Positions 1-9,586 of a DNA stretch of 64,000 nucleotides are shown here, one piece after another. Position 1 is the stretch's first letter. Every line of letters starts with the position of its first letter. The position numbers and the translations under genes are program-made. Under the pieces are notes generated by a model. The model had not been told where the DNA came from and did no database searches. It was given only the letters and a program-made list of their open reading frames with translations. Source of the DNA: Burkholderia sp. GAS332 (GTDB lineage: Bacteria; Pseudomonadota; Gammaproteobacteria; Burkholderiales; Burkholderiaceae); contig FSRV01000002.1 of the NCBI GenBank assembly GCA_900142905.1, positions 2,542,001-2,606,000 on the forward strand, written 5' to 3'.

Positions 1-85
1 CACGCTTGCGCCGTGCCGCGAATGCGGCTGCAGTAGGGAGTCCGATGTAGCCGAGTCCGACCACCGAGACAGTTTCGAAATCCAT
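1..85 (-). CDS. wecC: UDP-N-acetyl-D-mannosamine dehydrogenase, N-terminal fragment
   Basis: Only the first 28 codons are inside the window; the gene runs off the left edge. They read MDFETVSVVGLGYIGLPTAA and continue AFAARRKR. The Rossmann motif GLGYIGLPTA is characteristic of the UDP-sugar 6-dehydrogenases WecC/WbpO, which oxidise UDP-ManNAc to UDP-ManNAcA. The gene follows wecB by 32 bp on the same strand, and WecB makes the substrate, so the pair points to ManNAcA in the polysaccharide. UDP-glucose dehydrogenase has a similar N-terminus, so the substrate rests mainly on the neighbour. Confidence 0.8.
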   Translation of the reverse strand, partial: MDFETVSVVGLGYIGLPTAAAFAARRKR

Positions 86-117
86 TTTCTTTAATTCCGT
101 AGGCAGGTTGTGTTCAC

Positions 118-1266
118 TCAGGCTGCACGCGCCCGACCGAAACCATCTTCCAGTAGCGCATTCGCTATGCGTTCACAGGCTTGGCCATCGCCATAGGGAT
201 TACCGCGCACGCTCATCGCACGGTAAATGCTCTCGTTGCACAGCAATTCCGATACGCCGCCGACGATCTTCTGCACGTCGGTTCCGACAAGTCTCACCAC
301 CCCCGCGTCGACGGCCTCCTGACGCTCAGTGGTCTCGCGCATGACCAGTACGGGCTTGCCGAGCGAAGGCGCCTCTTCCTGGATGCCGCCGGAGTCAGTC
401 AGAATCAGATACGCACGATCCATCAGGCAAACGAATGGAAGGTAGTCGAGAGGTTCGATCAGATGTACGTTGGCGATGCCGGTCAAGATCCGGCTCACCG
501 GTTCCCGTACGCCCGGATTCAGATGAACCGGGTATACGATGTCGACATCCGGATACGTGCGCGCAAGTTGCGCCAGCGCGGAACAGATCCGCTCGAACCC
601 ATCACCGAAGCTCTCGCGCCGATGTCCGGTAACGAGAATCAAGCGCCGATCCGACGCGAGTGCCGGCAGGTGCCTCTCCGCCTCTTCGCGCAGCCGCATG
701 TCGCCAGCGAGCCGTTCCCGCACATACAGCAAAGCGTCTATCACCGTATTGCCGGTGACCCGAACGCGCTCGTCCGGCACGTTCTCGGCGAGCAGATTCT
801 GTCGGGAACGCTCGGTCGGTGCGAAGTGCTTCTCAGCGAGTACCGCGGTCATTCTGCGGTTCGCTTCCTCGGGCCACGGCGACAGAAGATCGCCAGTCCG
901 CAGACCTGCTTCCACATGGCCGACCGGCACGCGCTGATAAAAGGCAGCAAGACTGGCAGCCAGTGTGGTCGAGGTGTCACCATGCACCAGCATCAGATCC
1001 GGCCGGCAGTCCTTCAAGACCTCGCGCATGCCAAGCATGATTGAACTCGTAATGTCGTAGAGATCCTGATTCCGCCTCATGACGTTCAAATCGAAATGCG
1101 GACGAATCTGAAATAGCTTCAACACCTGATCAAGCATCTCGCGATGCTGCCCGGTCACACAGACAAAACAGTCGATTCCTTCGGTGCGCTTCAGATGCCT
1201 GACAAGGGGCGCCATCTTGATGGCCTCTGGACGGGTTCCGAAGGTGAGCAAAATTTTCTTGTTCAT
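118..1266 (-). CDS. wecB: UDP-N-acetylglucosamine 2-epimerase (non-hydrolysing)
   Basis: Converts UDP-GlcNAc to UDP-ManNAc in the cytoplasm, the first step towards ManNAc/ManNAcA sugars. The protein begins [20 protein letters not shown], the family signature, and carries the later motifs [18 protein letters not shown] and [18 protein letters not shown] typical of the GT-B-fold epimerases. Length is 382 residues, normal for the family. The ATG at 1266 is chosen because it begins the conserved domain; an in-frame upstream start at 1341 would add 25 residues with no family match. It is the fifth gene of the exopolysaccharide operon, 91 bp after wzc. Confidence 0.9.
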   Translation of the reverse strand: MNKKILLTFGTRPEAIKMAPLVRHLKRTEGIDCFVCVTGQHREMLDQVLKLFQIRPHFDLNVMRRNQDLYDITSSIMLGMREVLKDCRPDLMLVHGDTSTTLAASLAAFYQRVPVGHVEAGLRTGDLLSPWPEEANRRMTAVLAEKHFAPTERSRQNLLAENVPDERVRVTGNTVIDALLYVRERLAGDMRLREEAERHLPALASDRRLILVTGHRRESFGDGFERICSALAQLARTYPDVDIVYPVHLNPGVREPVSRILTGIANVHLIEPLDYLPFVCLMDRAYLILTDSGGIQEEAPSLGKPVLVMRETTERQEAVDAGVVRLVGTDVQKIVGGVSELLCNESIYRAMSVRGNPYGDGQACERIANALLEDGFGRARAA

Positions 1267-1357
1267 AAGCCAACCGTGAACAGGTCGCACACTCGATACC
1301 ACCGCGGCACGACGTTTGTGGACAACACCGCCTGGCGCCAAAGTTGTTGAAAATCCA

Positions 1358-3568
1358 TTACGACTCCCTCTCTATCCCGTATTCGGAGAACGCACCGTAG
1401 GCACTGGCTCGTTGAGGTACGTCGTTCAGCAAGACGCCGTCGACTACGCTGCCCGCGCTAGTCAACTGACGTATGCTTTCCTGAAGCTCAGCTGCCGAGT
1501 GGCGGCCGTGACGGACGACAAGCAATGTCAGCCCGGCGCGCTTGCCAATCAGCACGGGGTCGGTCACCGCGAGTACCGGGGGCGAATCGACGATCACCAC
1601 GTCGTATTGCGTGTTGAATTGCACGAGCAATTTCTCAAAGGCGTCGCCCATCAACATCTCGGCAGGACTGGCCGTGACGCTTCCGCTCATCAGTACGTCA
1701 AGGTTGGGCAGGACCTGCCGGTGGATTGCCTTGTCGGGGTCCACCCCACCGATCACATCGGAAAGACCAGGCTTTCCCGGTAGTAAGAAATACTTATGCA
1801 CATCGCCTCGGCGCATATCCGCGTCAATCAGCAGCACGCGTTTGCCGCCAGCTGATAGCACCGCGGACAGATTCACTGACAGGAACGACTTGCCGACACC
1901 CGGCCGGGGCCCGGTCAGCATCACGATGTTGTTGATCGATTTGAGCAGGCTGAATTGCAACGCCGTTCTCAAACTGCGGATGCCCTCCACTGCCACATCG
2001 TCGGGACGGGCCGCCGCAAGCACGTTCAATCCCGGATTGCTGCCACGGGCCACCAGCAGCAATGCCCGCTGCCGCGCGCTGCGCGAGACGATCGCGTACA
2101 CCGGCACGCCGACCGCTGCTTCGATTTCCGAAGGGGTCTCGAGTCCACGATTGACGGTGTGACGTACAAACGCTATCGAACATCCGAGCATCAGGCCGAT
2201 AACGCCCGACAGCACGATCACAAGGCTTTTCTTCGGCTTGACGGGCCTTTCAGCCACCTCCGCGTAATCGACCGTATGGACGTTGCCCAACTGACCCGCT
2301 TTCAACACACGCAGTTGCTGCGTGCTATCCAGCAGCTTGGTGTACAGGTCCGTGTTGACCCGTACATCGCGCATAAGTCGGAGCGCCTGCTGCTGCACAT
2401 TCGGCAGTGCGGCGACCTTCCGATTGAAACCACCCTGCAGTTGCCGAAGTTCGACAATCTCGGTATCGATTGCCCGCACGGAGGGGTGCTCTGCCGTGTA
2501 ACGCTGCGCGAGTGCGGCGCGTTGCTGCCGCAGTTCGATCAACCTGGTCTGGCCATCGACAATCGACTGCAACAAGAGCTTGCTCTCGGTCTCCAGATCG
2601 ACCGTGCCATTTTGCGTCCGGAACGCGTTGTATTTCGCCTCTGCCTCATCAAGATCGGCCCGCAATTGGGGCAATTGGTCACCGAGAAACTGCAGCATCT
2701 GCTGCGCCTGAGCGGACTTACGGTCCACGTTTCGCTGAACGTAGATGCTTGTAATACGGTTGACAGTCGCGGCAGTCCTCGCCACGTCCGCACCATAGAG
2801 CGAGATGGAGACGATGCCGGATTGCTTCACCTTCTCGCTGACGTCGAGTGCGCTTCGCAGCTCTGCTGTTGTGAGTTGTGTCGAGGCCCGCACCACGTCG
2901 AACGAGGTGCCGGCACGCGCAACCATATGGTTCACGCTCAGTTTGACCGGCCCATGCGGCGTCATGCCCTGCGCCGCAACGCCAACACGGCCGCGCAGCA
3001 CGGAGTGGTTATCCGGATCGCGAAGATCGAACGTCTGTTCGCCGTCGATCAGCAGTTTGAAAGTCTGCTCGTAAAGCGCGGGCGGTACATCGAATTGCGT
3101 AACGTCGAGACTTTCGCCTCCCCACGCGAAACTACTCATCCCCAAAACGGGACTCGCGGGCCCCTCCGTTGATGCATGGCGCGCGATCAATCCTCCGATC
3201 GCCGGAAACCGGTGTGGCTTTGCCTGAACGTCAAGATGCAAGCTCCGAACGGCTTCCTCTACCACCAACCGCGAACGAATCAGTTCAATTTCGGCATCTG
3301 TCGTCGCCTTGTTCTGAAACAGGGACGCGAGGTCGCCGAGCTTGTCATTGAGCGCGTCCCTGCCCGCGTCGCTGTCAATCTGAATCATCACGTCGGCCTT
3401 GTACATCGGCGTTCCGATGAACGCATAAGCAATGCCCGCCAACAAGATCGCCACCGTGGTCAGCACGATCAGAAGCCGACTCTCCATCAGAAGCACGATG
3501 ACTTCGGACAGTGCGATTTCCTTGCTGCCCAGCACATCGGCCGAGCGTTCCTGATTAAGCAATTTCAT
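1358..3568 (-). CDS. wzc: Polysaccharide co-polymerase / tyrosine autokinase (Wzc type)
   Basis: Inner-membrane protein that controls chain length and export of capsule or exopolysaccharide. An N-terminal Wzz domain has a membrane segment near residues 32-52 and a second one near 445-465. A coiled-coil periplasmic region lies between them, and a cytoplasmic BY-kinase domain follows. Walker A (GPRPGVGKS) is near residue 553, Walker A' ([10 protein letters not shown]) near 578 and Walker B (VVIVDSPP) near 656. Length of 736 residues is usual. The C-terminal tail has only two tyrosines ([11 protein letters not shown]), fewer than the cluster in E. coli Wzc. The start overlaps the wzb stop by 4 bp, so the two are probably translationally coupled; Wzb dephosphorylates Wzc. 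Confidence 0.9.
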   Translation of the reverse strand: MKLLNQERSADVLGSKEIALSEVIVLLMESRLLIVLTTVAILLAGIAYAFIGTPMYKADVMIQIDSDAGRDALNDKLGDLASLFQNKATTDAEIELIRSRLVVEEAVRSLHLDVQAKPHRFPAIGGLIARHASTEGPASPVLGMSSFAWGGESLDVTQFDVPPALYEQTFKLLIDGEQTFDLRDPDNHSVLRGRVGVAAQGMTPHGPVKLSVNHMVARAGTSFDVVRASTQLTTAELRSALDVSEKVKQSGIVSISLYGADVARTAATVNRITSIYVQRNVDRKSAQAQQMLQFLGDQLPQLRADLDEAEAKYNAFRTQNGTVDLETESKLLLQSIVDGQTRLIELRQQRAALAQRYTAEHPSVRAIDTEIVELRQLQGGFNRKVAALPNVQQQALRLMRDVRVNTDLYTKLLDSTQQLRVLKAGQLGNVHTVDYAEVAERPVKPKKSLVIVLSGVIGLMLGCSIAFVRHTVNRGLETPSEIEAAVGVPVYAIVSRSARQRALLLVARGSNPGLNVLAAARPDDVAVEGIRSLRTALQFSLLKSINNIVMLTGPRPGVGKSFLSVNLSAVLSAGGKRVLLIDADMRRGDVHKYFLLPGKPGLSDVIGGVDPDKAIHRQVLPNLDVLMSGSVTASPAEMLMGDAFEKLLVQFNTQYDVVIVDSPPVLAVTDPVLIGKRAGLTLLVVRHGRHSAAELQESIRQLTSAGSVVDGVLLNDVPQRASAYGAFSEYGIERES

Positions 3569-4008
3569 GTTTCAATGGCCATCTTTGCAATGACGTCGCT
3601 CCAGTTCGAGACGCCGCGTTCGATCTGTGCAAAGGCCATTTCGAAAACAGCCCGATGCCGCCGATACGGATCAGTGATATCAATCTGCTCGTGTTCCCCA
3701 AAACGAAAGACCTTGCCTCTCGCGAACGGGAAATGCTTGAGAATCAGTCTGCGCTGAGCATGCGTCATGGTCAGAACCATGTCCGCGGTGCTCACGTGTT
3801 CGCTGTTGAGTGCCTCGGCAACATGGTCACTAATGTCCATGCCGTGCTCATGCGCAATCTGAATGGCCAGCGGATCAGCGTGCCTGCCGACAAGCGCTCG
3901 CGTGCCTGCGGAGCGCACTGAGACGAACGGCAACGCCCGTTTGAGAAGCGCCTGCGCAACCGGACTCCGGCAGATGTTCCCTTCACACACCACAAGAATT
4001 CCCGTCAT
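3565..4008 (-). CDS. wzb: Low-molecular-weight protein tyrosine phosphatase (Wzb type)
   Basis: Cytoplasmic phosphatase that removes phosphate from the Wzc tyrosine tail during the export cycle. The P-loop CEGNICRS lies at residues 8-15, giving Cys8 as nucleophile and Arg14 for phosphate binding. The general-acid loop DPY lies near residue 113. The 147-residue length is exactly that of the family. It overlaps wza by 4 bp upstream and wzc by 4 bp downstream, the standard order in group 1 capsule and colanic acid type operons. Confidence 0.92.
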   Translation of the reverse strand: MTGILVVCEGNICRSPVAQALLKRALPFVSVRSAGTRALVGRHADPLAIQIAHEHGMDISDHVAEALNSEHVSTADMVLTMTHAQRRLILKHFPFARGKVFRFGEHEQIDITDPYRRHRAVFEMAFAQIERGVSNWSDVIAKMAIET

Positions 4009-5207
4009 TTCGCAATCACCCCGGCCGTCAAACCGGTGCTGATCAACGGCATCAACAGACTCAGCACACGATTGAAGCGAACGAGTCCGCTGCCGTCGAC
4101 ATACACGACATCTTTGGCTTGCAACTCGAAATCCTTGGCCAGCAGCATCGCAACCGGCGACCGGCCGTCGAGGTGAAACACCAGTGGCGTCCCTGACAAT
4201 GAACCGCGGACCACGAACATCTGGGCCGCGTCGGCAGTGGACGCATTCACACTGCCCGCCTGCGAGAGCGCGTCCGCGAGCGTGATACGGCCGGTTCTGC
4301 GTGGAATCGCCGAGATCGGTTTGTTGACCTCACCCATGACATATACGTCGTTTTCGTCGCGTGACGTCACACGCAACAAATCGCCGGGTTTCAGATAGAG
4401 TCGCGACGGACTCACGCCATGAGCTAGCAGTTGCGTCAGGTTCACGCGATGGGACGCGCCGTCGCGCACGAGCACGAGGTCGCTTTGGTCGGCGGCTTCG
4501 CTGAAGCCACCGGCGCGGCCGATTGCTTCATAAAGCGTCATCGGCACGTCATTGACCGCGAGTGCGCCCGCGCTATGTACTTCACCGTCGATATAAACCT
4601 GATGCGCCCGGTAAGAGGCCATGCGCACCGTCACCTGAGGTTTGACGAAGTACTTCGCAAGCGCACCGGTCAGGCGCTGCTGGATCTCCTCGATACGCAG
4701 ACCGGCCACGGGCAGCGTGCCGGCGTACGGAAAAGTCAGGCTGCCGTTTTGATCGACGACGAATCCGGCTAGCGGATCGCCGGGTCGCGCCGACGACTGA
4801 GTTTGCGAGGAGCCCAGTGCGGCCGCGAACTCCGGATGGTCCCATACGACAATTTGCAGCACGTCGCCGGGCCCGACGGCATAAGCCTGAGGCGCTCCGG
4901 ACAGCAACTGCGAGAGTTCAACTTGCTGCTGCTTCCGGCTTTCGGCGAGGCGCGAGATCAGTGACGCGTTGACCTCGGTTATCGCAATATCCGGCGTGCC
5001 GGCGGTCGCATCGGCCTTCTCATTTTCCGAACCCTCACCGGCTTCTCCTGTTGTGGTGGAAGCGCCGTCAGTACCCAAGGTTTTTTCCACACGGGACGTC
5101 TCCATCCGCATGCCAGGCGCTCCCGCGCACGCACTAGTCAACAGGGTTACCGCCGCCATTAATGCACCAAGCCGATAGGCCGGCCTCGTTCGAATTGCCG
5201 CTAACAT
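4005..5207 (-). CDS. wza: Outer-membrane polysaccharide export lipoprotein (Wza type)
   Basis: Outer-membrane channel for polysaccharide export. The N-terminus has a lipoprotein signal ending LLTSACAG, so Cys28 would be lipidated when counted from the ATG at 5207. A poly_export domain (GPGDVLQIVVWDHPEF), SLBB domains (YIDGEVHSAGAL; VYVMGEVNKP) and a C-terminal helix follow. Length is 400 residues. An in-frame ATG at 5276 would add 23 basic residues before the signal peptide, so 5207 is preferred. The region after the signal, about residues 30-60, is Ser/Thr/Glu-rich and probably a flexible linker. Confidence 0.88.
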   Translation of the reverse strand: MLAAIRTRPAYRLGALMAAVTLLTSACAGAPGMRMETSRVEKTLGTDGASTTTGEAGEGSENEKADATAGTPDIAITEVNASLISRLAESRKQQQVELSQLLSGAPQAYAVGPGDVLQIVVWDHPEFAAALGSSQTQSSARPGDPLAGFVVDQNGSLTFPYAGTLPVAGLRIEEIQQRLTGALAKYFVKPQVTVRMASYRAHQVYIDGEVHSAGALAVNDVPMTLYEAIGRAGGFSEAADQSDLVLVRDGASHRVNLTQLLAHGVSPSRLYLKPGDLLRVTSRDENDVYVMGEVNKPISAIPRRTGRITLADALSQAGSVNASTADAAQMFVVRGSLSGTPLVFHLDGRSPVAMLLAKDFELQAKDVVYVDGSGLVRFNRVLSLLMPLISTGLTAGVIAK

Positions 5208-5326
5208 CGTGTTCAACCTATTCTTCAAGCGAGCGCGCCGAAGCGCCGCCCTCGCTGCCCAACATCGGGCAGACATGATTCATATTCCGTTAAGATGGAA
5301 GCCACCTGACACCGGCAGGCTGCGCA

Positions 5327-6697
5327 TCAATACGCGTTTCGATGCAGCAGCCCCTTTAACACCGTCGCAAAGACGATTCGCATATCCAGCCAGAATGACC
5401 AGTTTCTCAAGTAGTACAGATCGTGCTCCACACGCCCCTGCATCTTTTCGATCCGGTCGGTCTCGCCACGAAAGCCGTTCACCTGCGCCCAGCCAGTAAT
5501 GCCCGGCTTGATCCTGTAACGATGGATATAACCATCGACGACGGTCCGGTATTGGTCATCGTGTTCTATCGCGTGCGGTCGAGGTCCGACCACCGACATC
5601 TCTCCGCGCAGCACATTGAGAAACTGCGGCAGTTCGTCGAGGCTCGTGCGGCGCAAGAACGCCCCGACACGGGTGATGCGTGGATCCCCGCGCGTGGCTT
5701 GACGGATCACACCGGGCTGTTGCACGTGCGCGCACATTGAGCGAAACTTGTAGATGCGGAAGACACGCCCGTCGGCACCCTTGCGCCGCTGGGTAAACAA
5801 CACCGGCCCCTTCGAGGTCGCCTTGACGGCCACGGCAATCGACAGCATCACAGGCGCCAACGCAAGCAACGCGGTTGCCGCGAATAGCCTGTCGAAAATC
5901 GCTTTCTGAACCAACGCGTACGGGGTCATCGGCGACGCCATCAGATTGATAGCCGGCGCACCCATCAGATCGACTACGTTTCGGTCGAACATCGCGAGAC
6001 TGCGTACGTCGGGGATGAAGCGCAGATTGATGAGGTCACCATTGAATTCCTCCATGACCCTCATCACGGTGTCCTCTTCGGACATCGACAGCGCGAGCCA
6101 TACCTCCTTAATCTGCTCGCGGCGCACACAGTCCGCAAATTCGCGCAGACATGCGAACGATGGCAACCCCGGAAAATCAGGCTCGCTGTCCTGCCGTGTA
6201 TTGAGCGTGGCAACCGCTCGAAAGCCGGCGTCCGGCGAACCGACAATGTTGCCGATCACGCTATCGCGATGCGCACCGGCGCCCACCACGGCGACCGTGC
6301 GCAGATTGCGCCCGGCGCGCCTGATCCGACCGAGCACCGTGTGCACGAGCAGCCGCGACGCGACGAGTCCAACTGCGGTCATTGCGGTCCAACTCACACA
6401 CCAGAGCCGCGACAGCGACGCCGTGCGGTGAAGCAAGAACATGATCGCAAGGCCGCAAAGCTGCACCGCGATCCAGCCGAACACAATGTTGAAGGCAAGA
6501 CGCCATTTCGAGCGACCGCGCCACGAATCGTAGATGCCGAACAAGGGCAACAGCAAAATGGCCAACGCCATGTCGAACGCGACGAAAGCGCCTTCGAGAA
6601 TCGAATGTGCGGTACCGGTCATGAACAGGAGCGAAGCGAGCGCTGCACCCAGTGCAACCAGCATCACGTCGAGCAGGCGCGCCAGCACGCTCTCCAT
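5327..6697 (-). CDS. wcaJ: Undecaprenyl-phosphate sugar phosphotransferase (WcaJ/WbaP type)
   Basis: Integral membrane enzyme that transfers the first sugar-1-phosphate, usually glucose, to undecaprenyl phosphate and so starts repeat-unit synthesis. Four or five N-terminal hydrophobic segments occupy residues 10-130. A nucleotide-binding-like middle domain (VAVVGAGAHRDS) follows, then the C-terminal bacterial sugar transferase domain with KFRSM, RRTSLDELPQF and GITGWAQVNGFRGET. The 456-residue length matches the family. No ATG, GTG or TTG occurs upstream in frame before a stop at about 6788, so the start is secure. It is the first gene of the EPS operon; glycosyltransferases, Wzx and Wzy must be outside the window. 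Confidence 0.9.
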   Translation of the reverse strand: MESVLARLLDVMLVALGAALASLLFMTGTAHSILEGAFVAFDMALAILLLPLFGIYDSWRGRSKWRLAFNIVFGWIAVQLCGLAIMFLLHRTASLSRLWCVSWTAMTAVGLVASRLLVHTVLGRIRRAGRNLRTVAVVGAGAHRDSVIGNIVGSPDAGFRAVATLNTRQDSEPDFPGLPSFACLREFADCVRREQIKEVWLALSMSEEDTVMRVMEEFNGDLINLRFIPDVRSLAMFDRNVVDLMGAPAINLMASPMTPYALVQKAIFDRLFAATALLALAPVMLSIAVAVKATSKGPVLFTQRRKGADGRVFRIYKFRSMCAHVQQPGVIRQATRGDPRITRVGAFLRRTSLDELPQFLNVLRGEMSVVGPRPHAIEHDDQYRTVVDGYIHRYRIKPGITGWAQVNGFRGETDRIEKMQGRVEHDLYYLRNWSFWLDMRIVFATVLKGLLHRNAY

Positions 6698-7071
6698 TTC
6701 CGCGAAATCGCGGCCCGCAGTTTGAGGAAACTTAATGGCGTCGCCCCCAATAATCCGTTTGCAATGCCATCTGATTGCCTCACTTTTTCAAAGAGAACGC
6801 ATTCTGCGCTTACGGCCAGTGCTCTGGTTTGAGACATTTCCCAATTCATCGCGGCATCTTCCCGATGAATCAATGCAATTCTCATTTCGTCTGAGCCTGC
6901 TCAAGAAAATCCGACTGCTCCACGTCCATAACCAATCCCTAATACATCGGCCGAGAAACTTTAACTATCTGCAATCGCCCTGCGCCTCTATGCTCGACGA
7001 GTGACCCGCCGCTGCGGCAAGACGAGAGCGGCATTGGGCAAACGACTTCTCATCGTTACAGGGGCAGCATC
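6698..7071. promoter_or_regulatory. Divergent intergenic region, EPS operon / panE-like gene
   Basis: A 374 bp gap between the leftward EPS operon and the rightward panE-like gene that should hold both promoters. It is more AT-rich than its flanks. One clear dyad is visible: ATTCATCG at 6844-6851 and CGATGAAT at 6863-6870, 8 bp arms with an 11 bp spacer, about 150 bp before wcaJ. It could be an operator for EPS expression. No convincing sigma-70 pair or gene is seen. Confidence 0.35.
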
Positions 7072-8049
7072 ATGAAGATCTGTATCTTCGGAGCAGGAGC
7101 GATTGGCGGCTTAATGGGCGTGCAACTGGCGCGTGCCGGCGCGGATGTGAGCTTCGTCGCGCGAGGCCCGCATCTTGCGGCGATGCGCGAACACGGCGCG
7201 CGCCTGATCATGGACGGCGAAACGTTCAGCGCGCCGGTGCGCTGCACGTCCGACCCGCGCGAACTCGGCGTGCAGGACTTCGTGATCGTCACGCTGAAGG
7301 CGCATTCGCTACCCGGCGTGGTCGACACCATGCAGCCGCTCCTCGGCAAGCACACGGCGATCGTCACCGGCGTCAACGGCATTCCCTATTGGTACTTTTA
7401 CCGGCACGGCGGAAAATTCGCCGGCACGCGCCTCGCCAGCATCGACCCGGACGGCAGCCAATGGACCCGGCTCGGCCCCGAACGCGCGATCGGCTGCGTG
7501 CTCTATCCCGCCGCGGAAATCGTCGAACCCGGTGTCATCAAGCACGTGTACGGCAAGAAATTCCCGATCGGCGAGCCGAGCGGCGAACGCACGCCGCGCA
7601 TTCAACAGTTGCACGAGATCATGCAGGCAGCGGGATTCGACGCGCCGATCCGCGACAACATCCGCGATGAAATCTGGCTGAAGCTGTGGGGCAACCTATG
7701 CTTCAATCCGATCAGCGCATTGACCCACGCTACGCTCGATGTCCTTACCAATGACCCCGGCACGCGTGCGGTATCACGCACGATGATGCTGGAAGCCAAG
7801 CGCATTGCGGATCAGTTCGGCGTGCATTTTCGTGTCGATGTGGAAAAACGCATCGACGGCGCGGGTGCGGTCGGCGCACATAAGACCTCGACGCTGGTCG
7901 ATCTGGAGAACCGCCGTCCGATGGAGATCGATCCGCTATTAACGGTCGTGCAGGAAATGGGCCGTCTCGTTGCCGAGCCCACACCGACTATCGACGTCGT
8001 GCTTGCTCTCGTCAAACTGCGCGAGCGGATGGCATTGCAGGGCGATTGA
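7072..8049 (+). CDS. PanE/ApbA-family ketopantoate reductase homologue
   Basis: An NADPH-dependent reductase of the 2-dehydropantoate 2-reductase family. The N-terminus has the dinucleotide motif FGAGAIGGLMG, and the C-terminal helical domain contains KLWGNLCFNPISALTHATL with the family lysine and asparagine. Length of 325 residues is normal. It is a single gene with a strong terminator after it. It may be an ordinary ketopantoate reductase of vitamin B5 synthesis. However, it lies beside oxalate transport and formyl-CoA transferase genes, and a PanE paralogue (PanE2) in Methylobacterium extorquens is the oxalyl-CoA reductase of oxalate assimilation. The family is certain; the substrate is not. 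Confidence 0.85.
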   Translation: MKICIFGAGAIGGLMGVQLARAGADVSFVARGPHLAAMREHGARLIMDGETFSAPVRCTSDPRELGVQDFVIVTLKAHSLPGVVDTMQPLLGKHTAIVTGVNGIPYWYFYRHGGKFAGTRLASIDPDGSQWTRLGPERAIGCVLYPAAEIVEPGVIKHVYGKKFPIGEPSGERTPRIQQLHEIMQAAGFDAPIRDNIRDEIWLKLWGNLCFNPISALTHATLDVLTNDPGTRAVSRTMMLEAKRIADQFGVHFRVDVEKRIDGAGAVGAHKTSTLVDLENRRPMEIDPLLTVVQEMGRLVAEPTPTIDVVLALVKLRERMALQGD

Positions 8050-8092
8050 GCGCCAACGCTCGCCCCGATCCACCTCTCAAGCGCTTCAGGAA

Positions 8093-8124
8093 AGGATCGA
8101 ACGTCACGCGTTCGATCCTCCTTT
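8093..8124 (+). terminator. Rho-independent terminator after the panE-like gene
   Basis: A perfect 11 bp stem (AGGATCGAACG, 8093-8103, with its complement at 8109-8119) and a 5-base loop are followed by CCTTTT. It lies between the convergent panE-like and aldehyde dehydrogenase genes and reads best in the plus direction. Confidence 0.75.
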
Positions 8125-8131
8125 TACGCCG

Positions 8132-9586
8132 CTATTGATCGATCGCCAGCCACACCGCTTTCGGCTCGGTGAAGTTTTCGATCGCCACGTCGCCGTGCTC
8201 GCGGCCGAAGCCGGAATCGCCGGAGCCACCCCACGGCAAGCGCACATCGGTATAACCGTAGGTATTGATCCACACCGTTCCCGCCTTCAGATCACGCGCA
8301 ACCCGATGCACCCGGCCGATATCCGCGCTCCACACGCCGGCCGCGAGGCTATACAACGTGCCATTGGCAATACGTATCGCATCCGCTTCGTCATCAAAGC
8401 GGATCACGCTCGCCACCGGTCCAAAGATCTCCTCCTGCGAAATGCGCATTTCATGCTCGACGTTGGCGAACACCGTCGGCTCGACGAAGAATCCGCGCTC
8501 GCCGACCCGCGCACCGCCGGTCACGAGTGATGCCCCTTCGGCGCGCCCACGCTCGACATAGCCGAGCACGGTCTTCATCTGCGCCGCGGAGATAAGCGGC
8601 CCCATCGCCGTTTCGCGCGCCGCCGGGTCGCCGACCTTGATCGACTTCGCACGCGCCGCAAGACGCTCGACCACTTCGTCGTACACATCGCGATGAGCCA
8701 GAATGCGCGAGCCTGCCGAACAGACCTGGCCGGTGTTGAAGAAAATGCCCGACGCCGCGGCTCGCACCGCATTGTCGAGATTCGCATCCGGGAAGATCAG
8801 GTTGGCCGATTTGCCGCCGAGCTCCAGCGTGACGCGCTTGAAGTTGCCGGCGGCGCCCTGCAGAATGCCGCGCCCCACGGAAGGCGAGCCCGTGAACGTC
8901 ACTTTGTCGATGCCGGGATGCGCCACGAGCGCATCGCCAACCACCCGCCCCTTGCCGGTGACGATGTTCAGGACTCCCGGCGGCACACCCGCTTCGAGCG
9001 CGAGTTCACCGATGCGCAATGCAGTCAGCGGCGTGATCTCCGCCGGCTTGACGATCAGCGTGCAACCGCACGCCAGCGCGGGCGCGATCTTCCACATCCC
9101 GATCATCAGCGGAAAATTCCACGGCACGATTGCGGCGACCACGCCGACCGGCTCACGCAGCGTGTAGGTCAATGCATCGGGACGCACCGGCACTACCTGC
9201 CCGTTGATCTTGTCGCACCAGCCTGCGTAGTATTCGAGCGTATCGATCGCGGCCGGAATATCCTGGCGCATCACCGCGGAGATCGGTTTGCCGGCGTCGA
9301 GGCTTTCGAGCGCGGCAAGCGCCTCCAGATTCTCGCGCATCAGGCCGGCGAGACGCATCAGGATGCGGCCTCGCTCGGCGGCCCGAATCGAATTCCAAAC
9401 TTTCAACGCGGCGCGCGCAGCGTGTACTGCGATATCGACATCCGCGGCACTGCCTTGCGCAACCAGCGCAATCGGCTCTTCGGTCGCCGGGTTGATGTCG
9501 ACGGAATATTCGCCGGTGCCGGGCGGCAAGCGCTTGCCGTCGATCAGCAGATCATGGCGCCTGAGGTCGGTTTCAGTTTCCATCAT
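8132..9586 (-). CDS. NAD(P)-dependent aldehyde dehydrogenase
   Basis: Oxidises an aldehyde to its acid. The protein has the usual ALDH features: VPWNFPL near residue 155, cofactor region FTGSPSVGRG near 231-240, general base Glu255 in LELGGKS and nucleophile Cys289 in GQVCSAG. Length of 484 residues is typical. The substrate cannot be read from the sequence; betaine-aldehyde, gamma-aminobutyraldehyde and aromatic aldehyde types are all possible. Two adjacent ATGs (9586 and 9583) both fit. The start lies inside the end of the upstream LysR gene, so the two are cotranscribed. Confidence 0.87.
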   Translation of the reverse strand: MMETETDLRRHDLLIDGKRLPPGTGEYSVDINPATEEPIALVAQGSAADVDIAVHAARAALKVWNSIRAAERGRILMRLAGLMRENLEALAALESLDAGKPISAVMRQDIPAAIDTLEYYAGWCDKINGQVVPVRPDALTYTLREPVGVVAAIVPWNFPLMIGMWKIAPALACGCTLIVKPAEITPLTALRIGELALEAGVPPGVLNIVTGKGRVVGDALVAHPGIDKVTFTGSPSVGRGILQGAAGNFKRVTLELGGKSANLIFPDANLDNAVRAAASGIFFNTGQVCSAGSRILAHRDVYDEVVERLAARAKSIKVGDPAARETAMGPLISAAQMKTVLGYVERGRAEGASLVTGGARVGERGFFVEPTVFANVEHEMRISQEEIFGPVASVIRFDDEADAIRIANGTLYSLAAGVWSADIGRVHRVARDLKAGTVWINTYGYTDVRLPWGGSGDSGFGREHGDVAIENFTEPKAVWLAIDQ

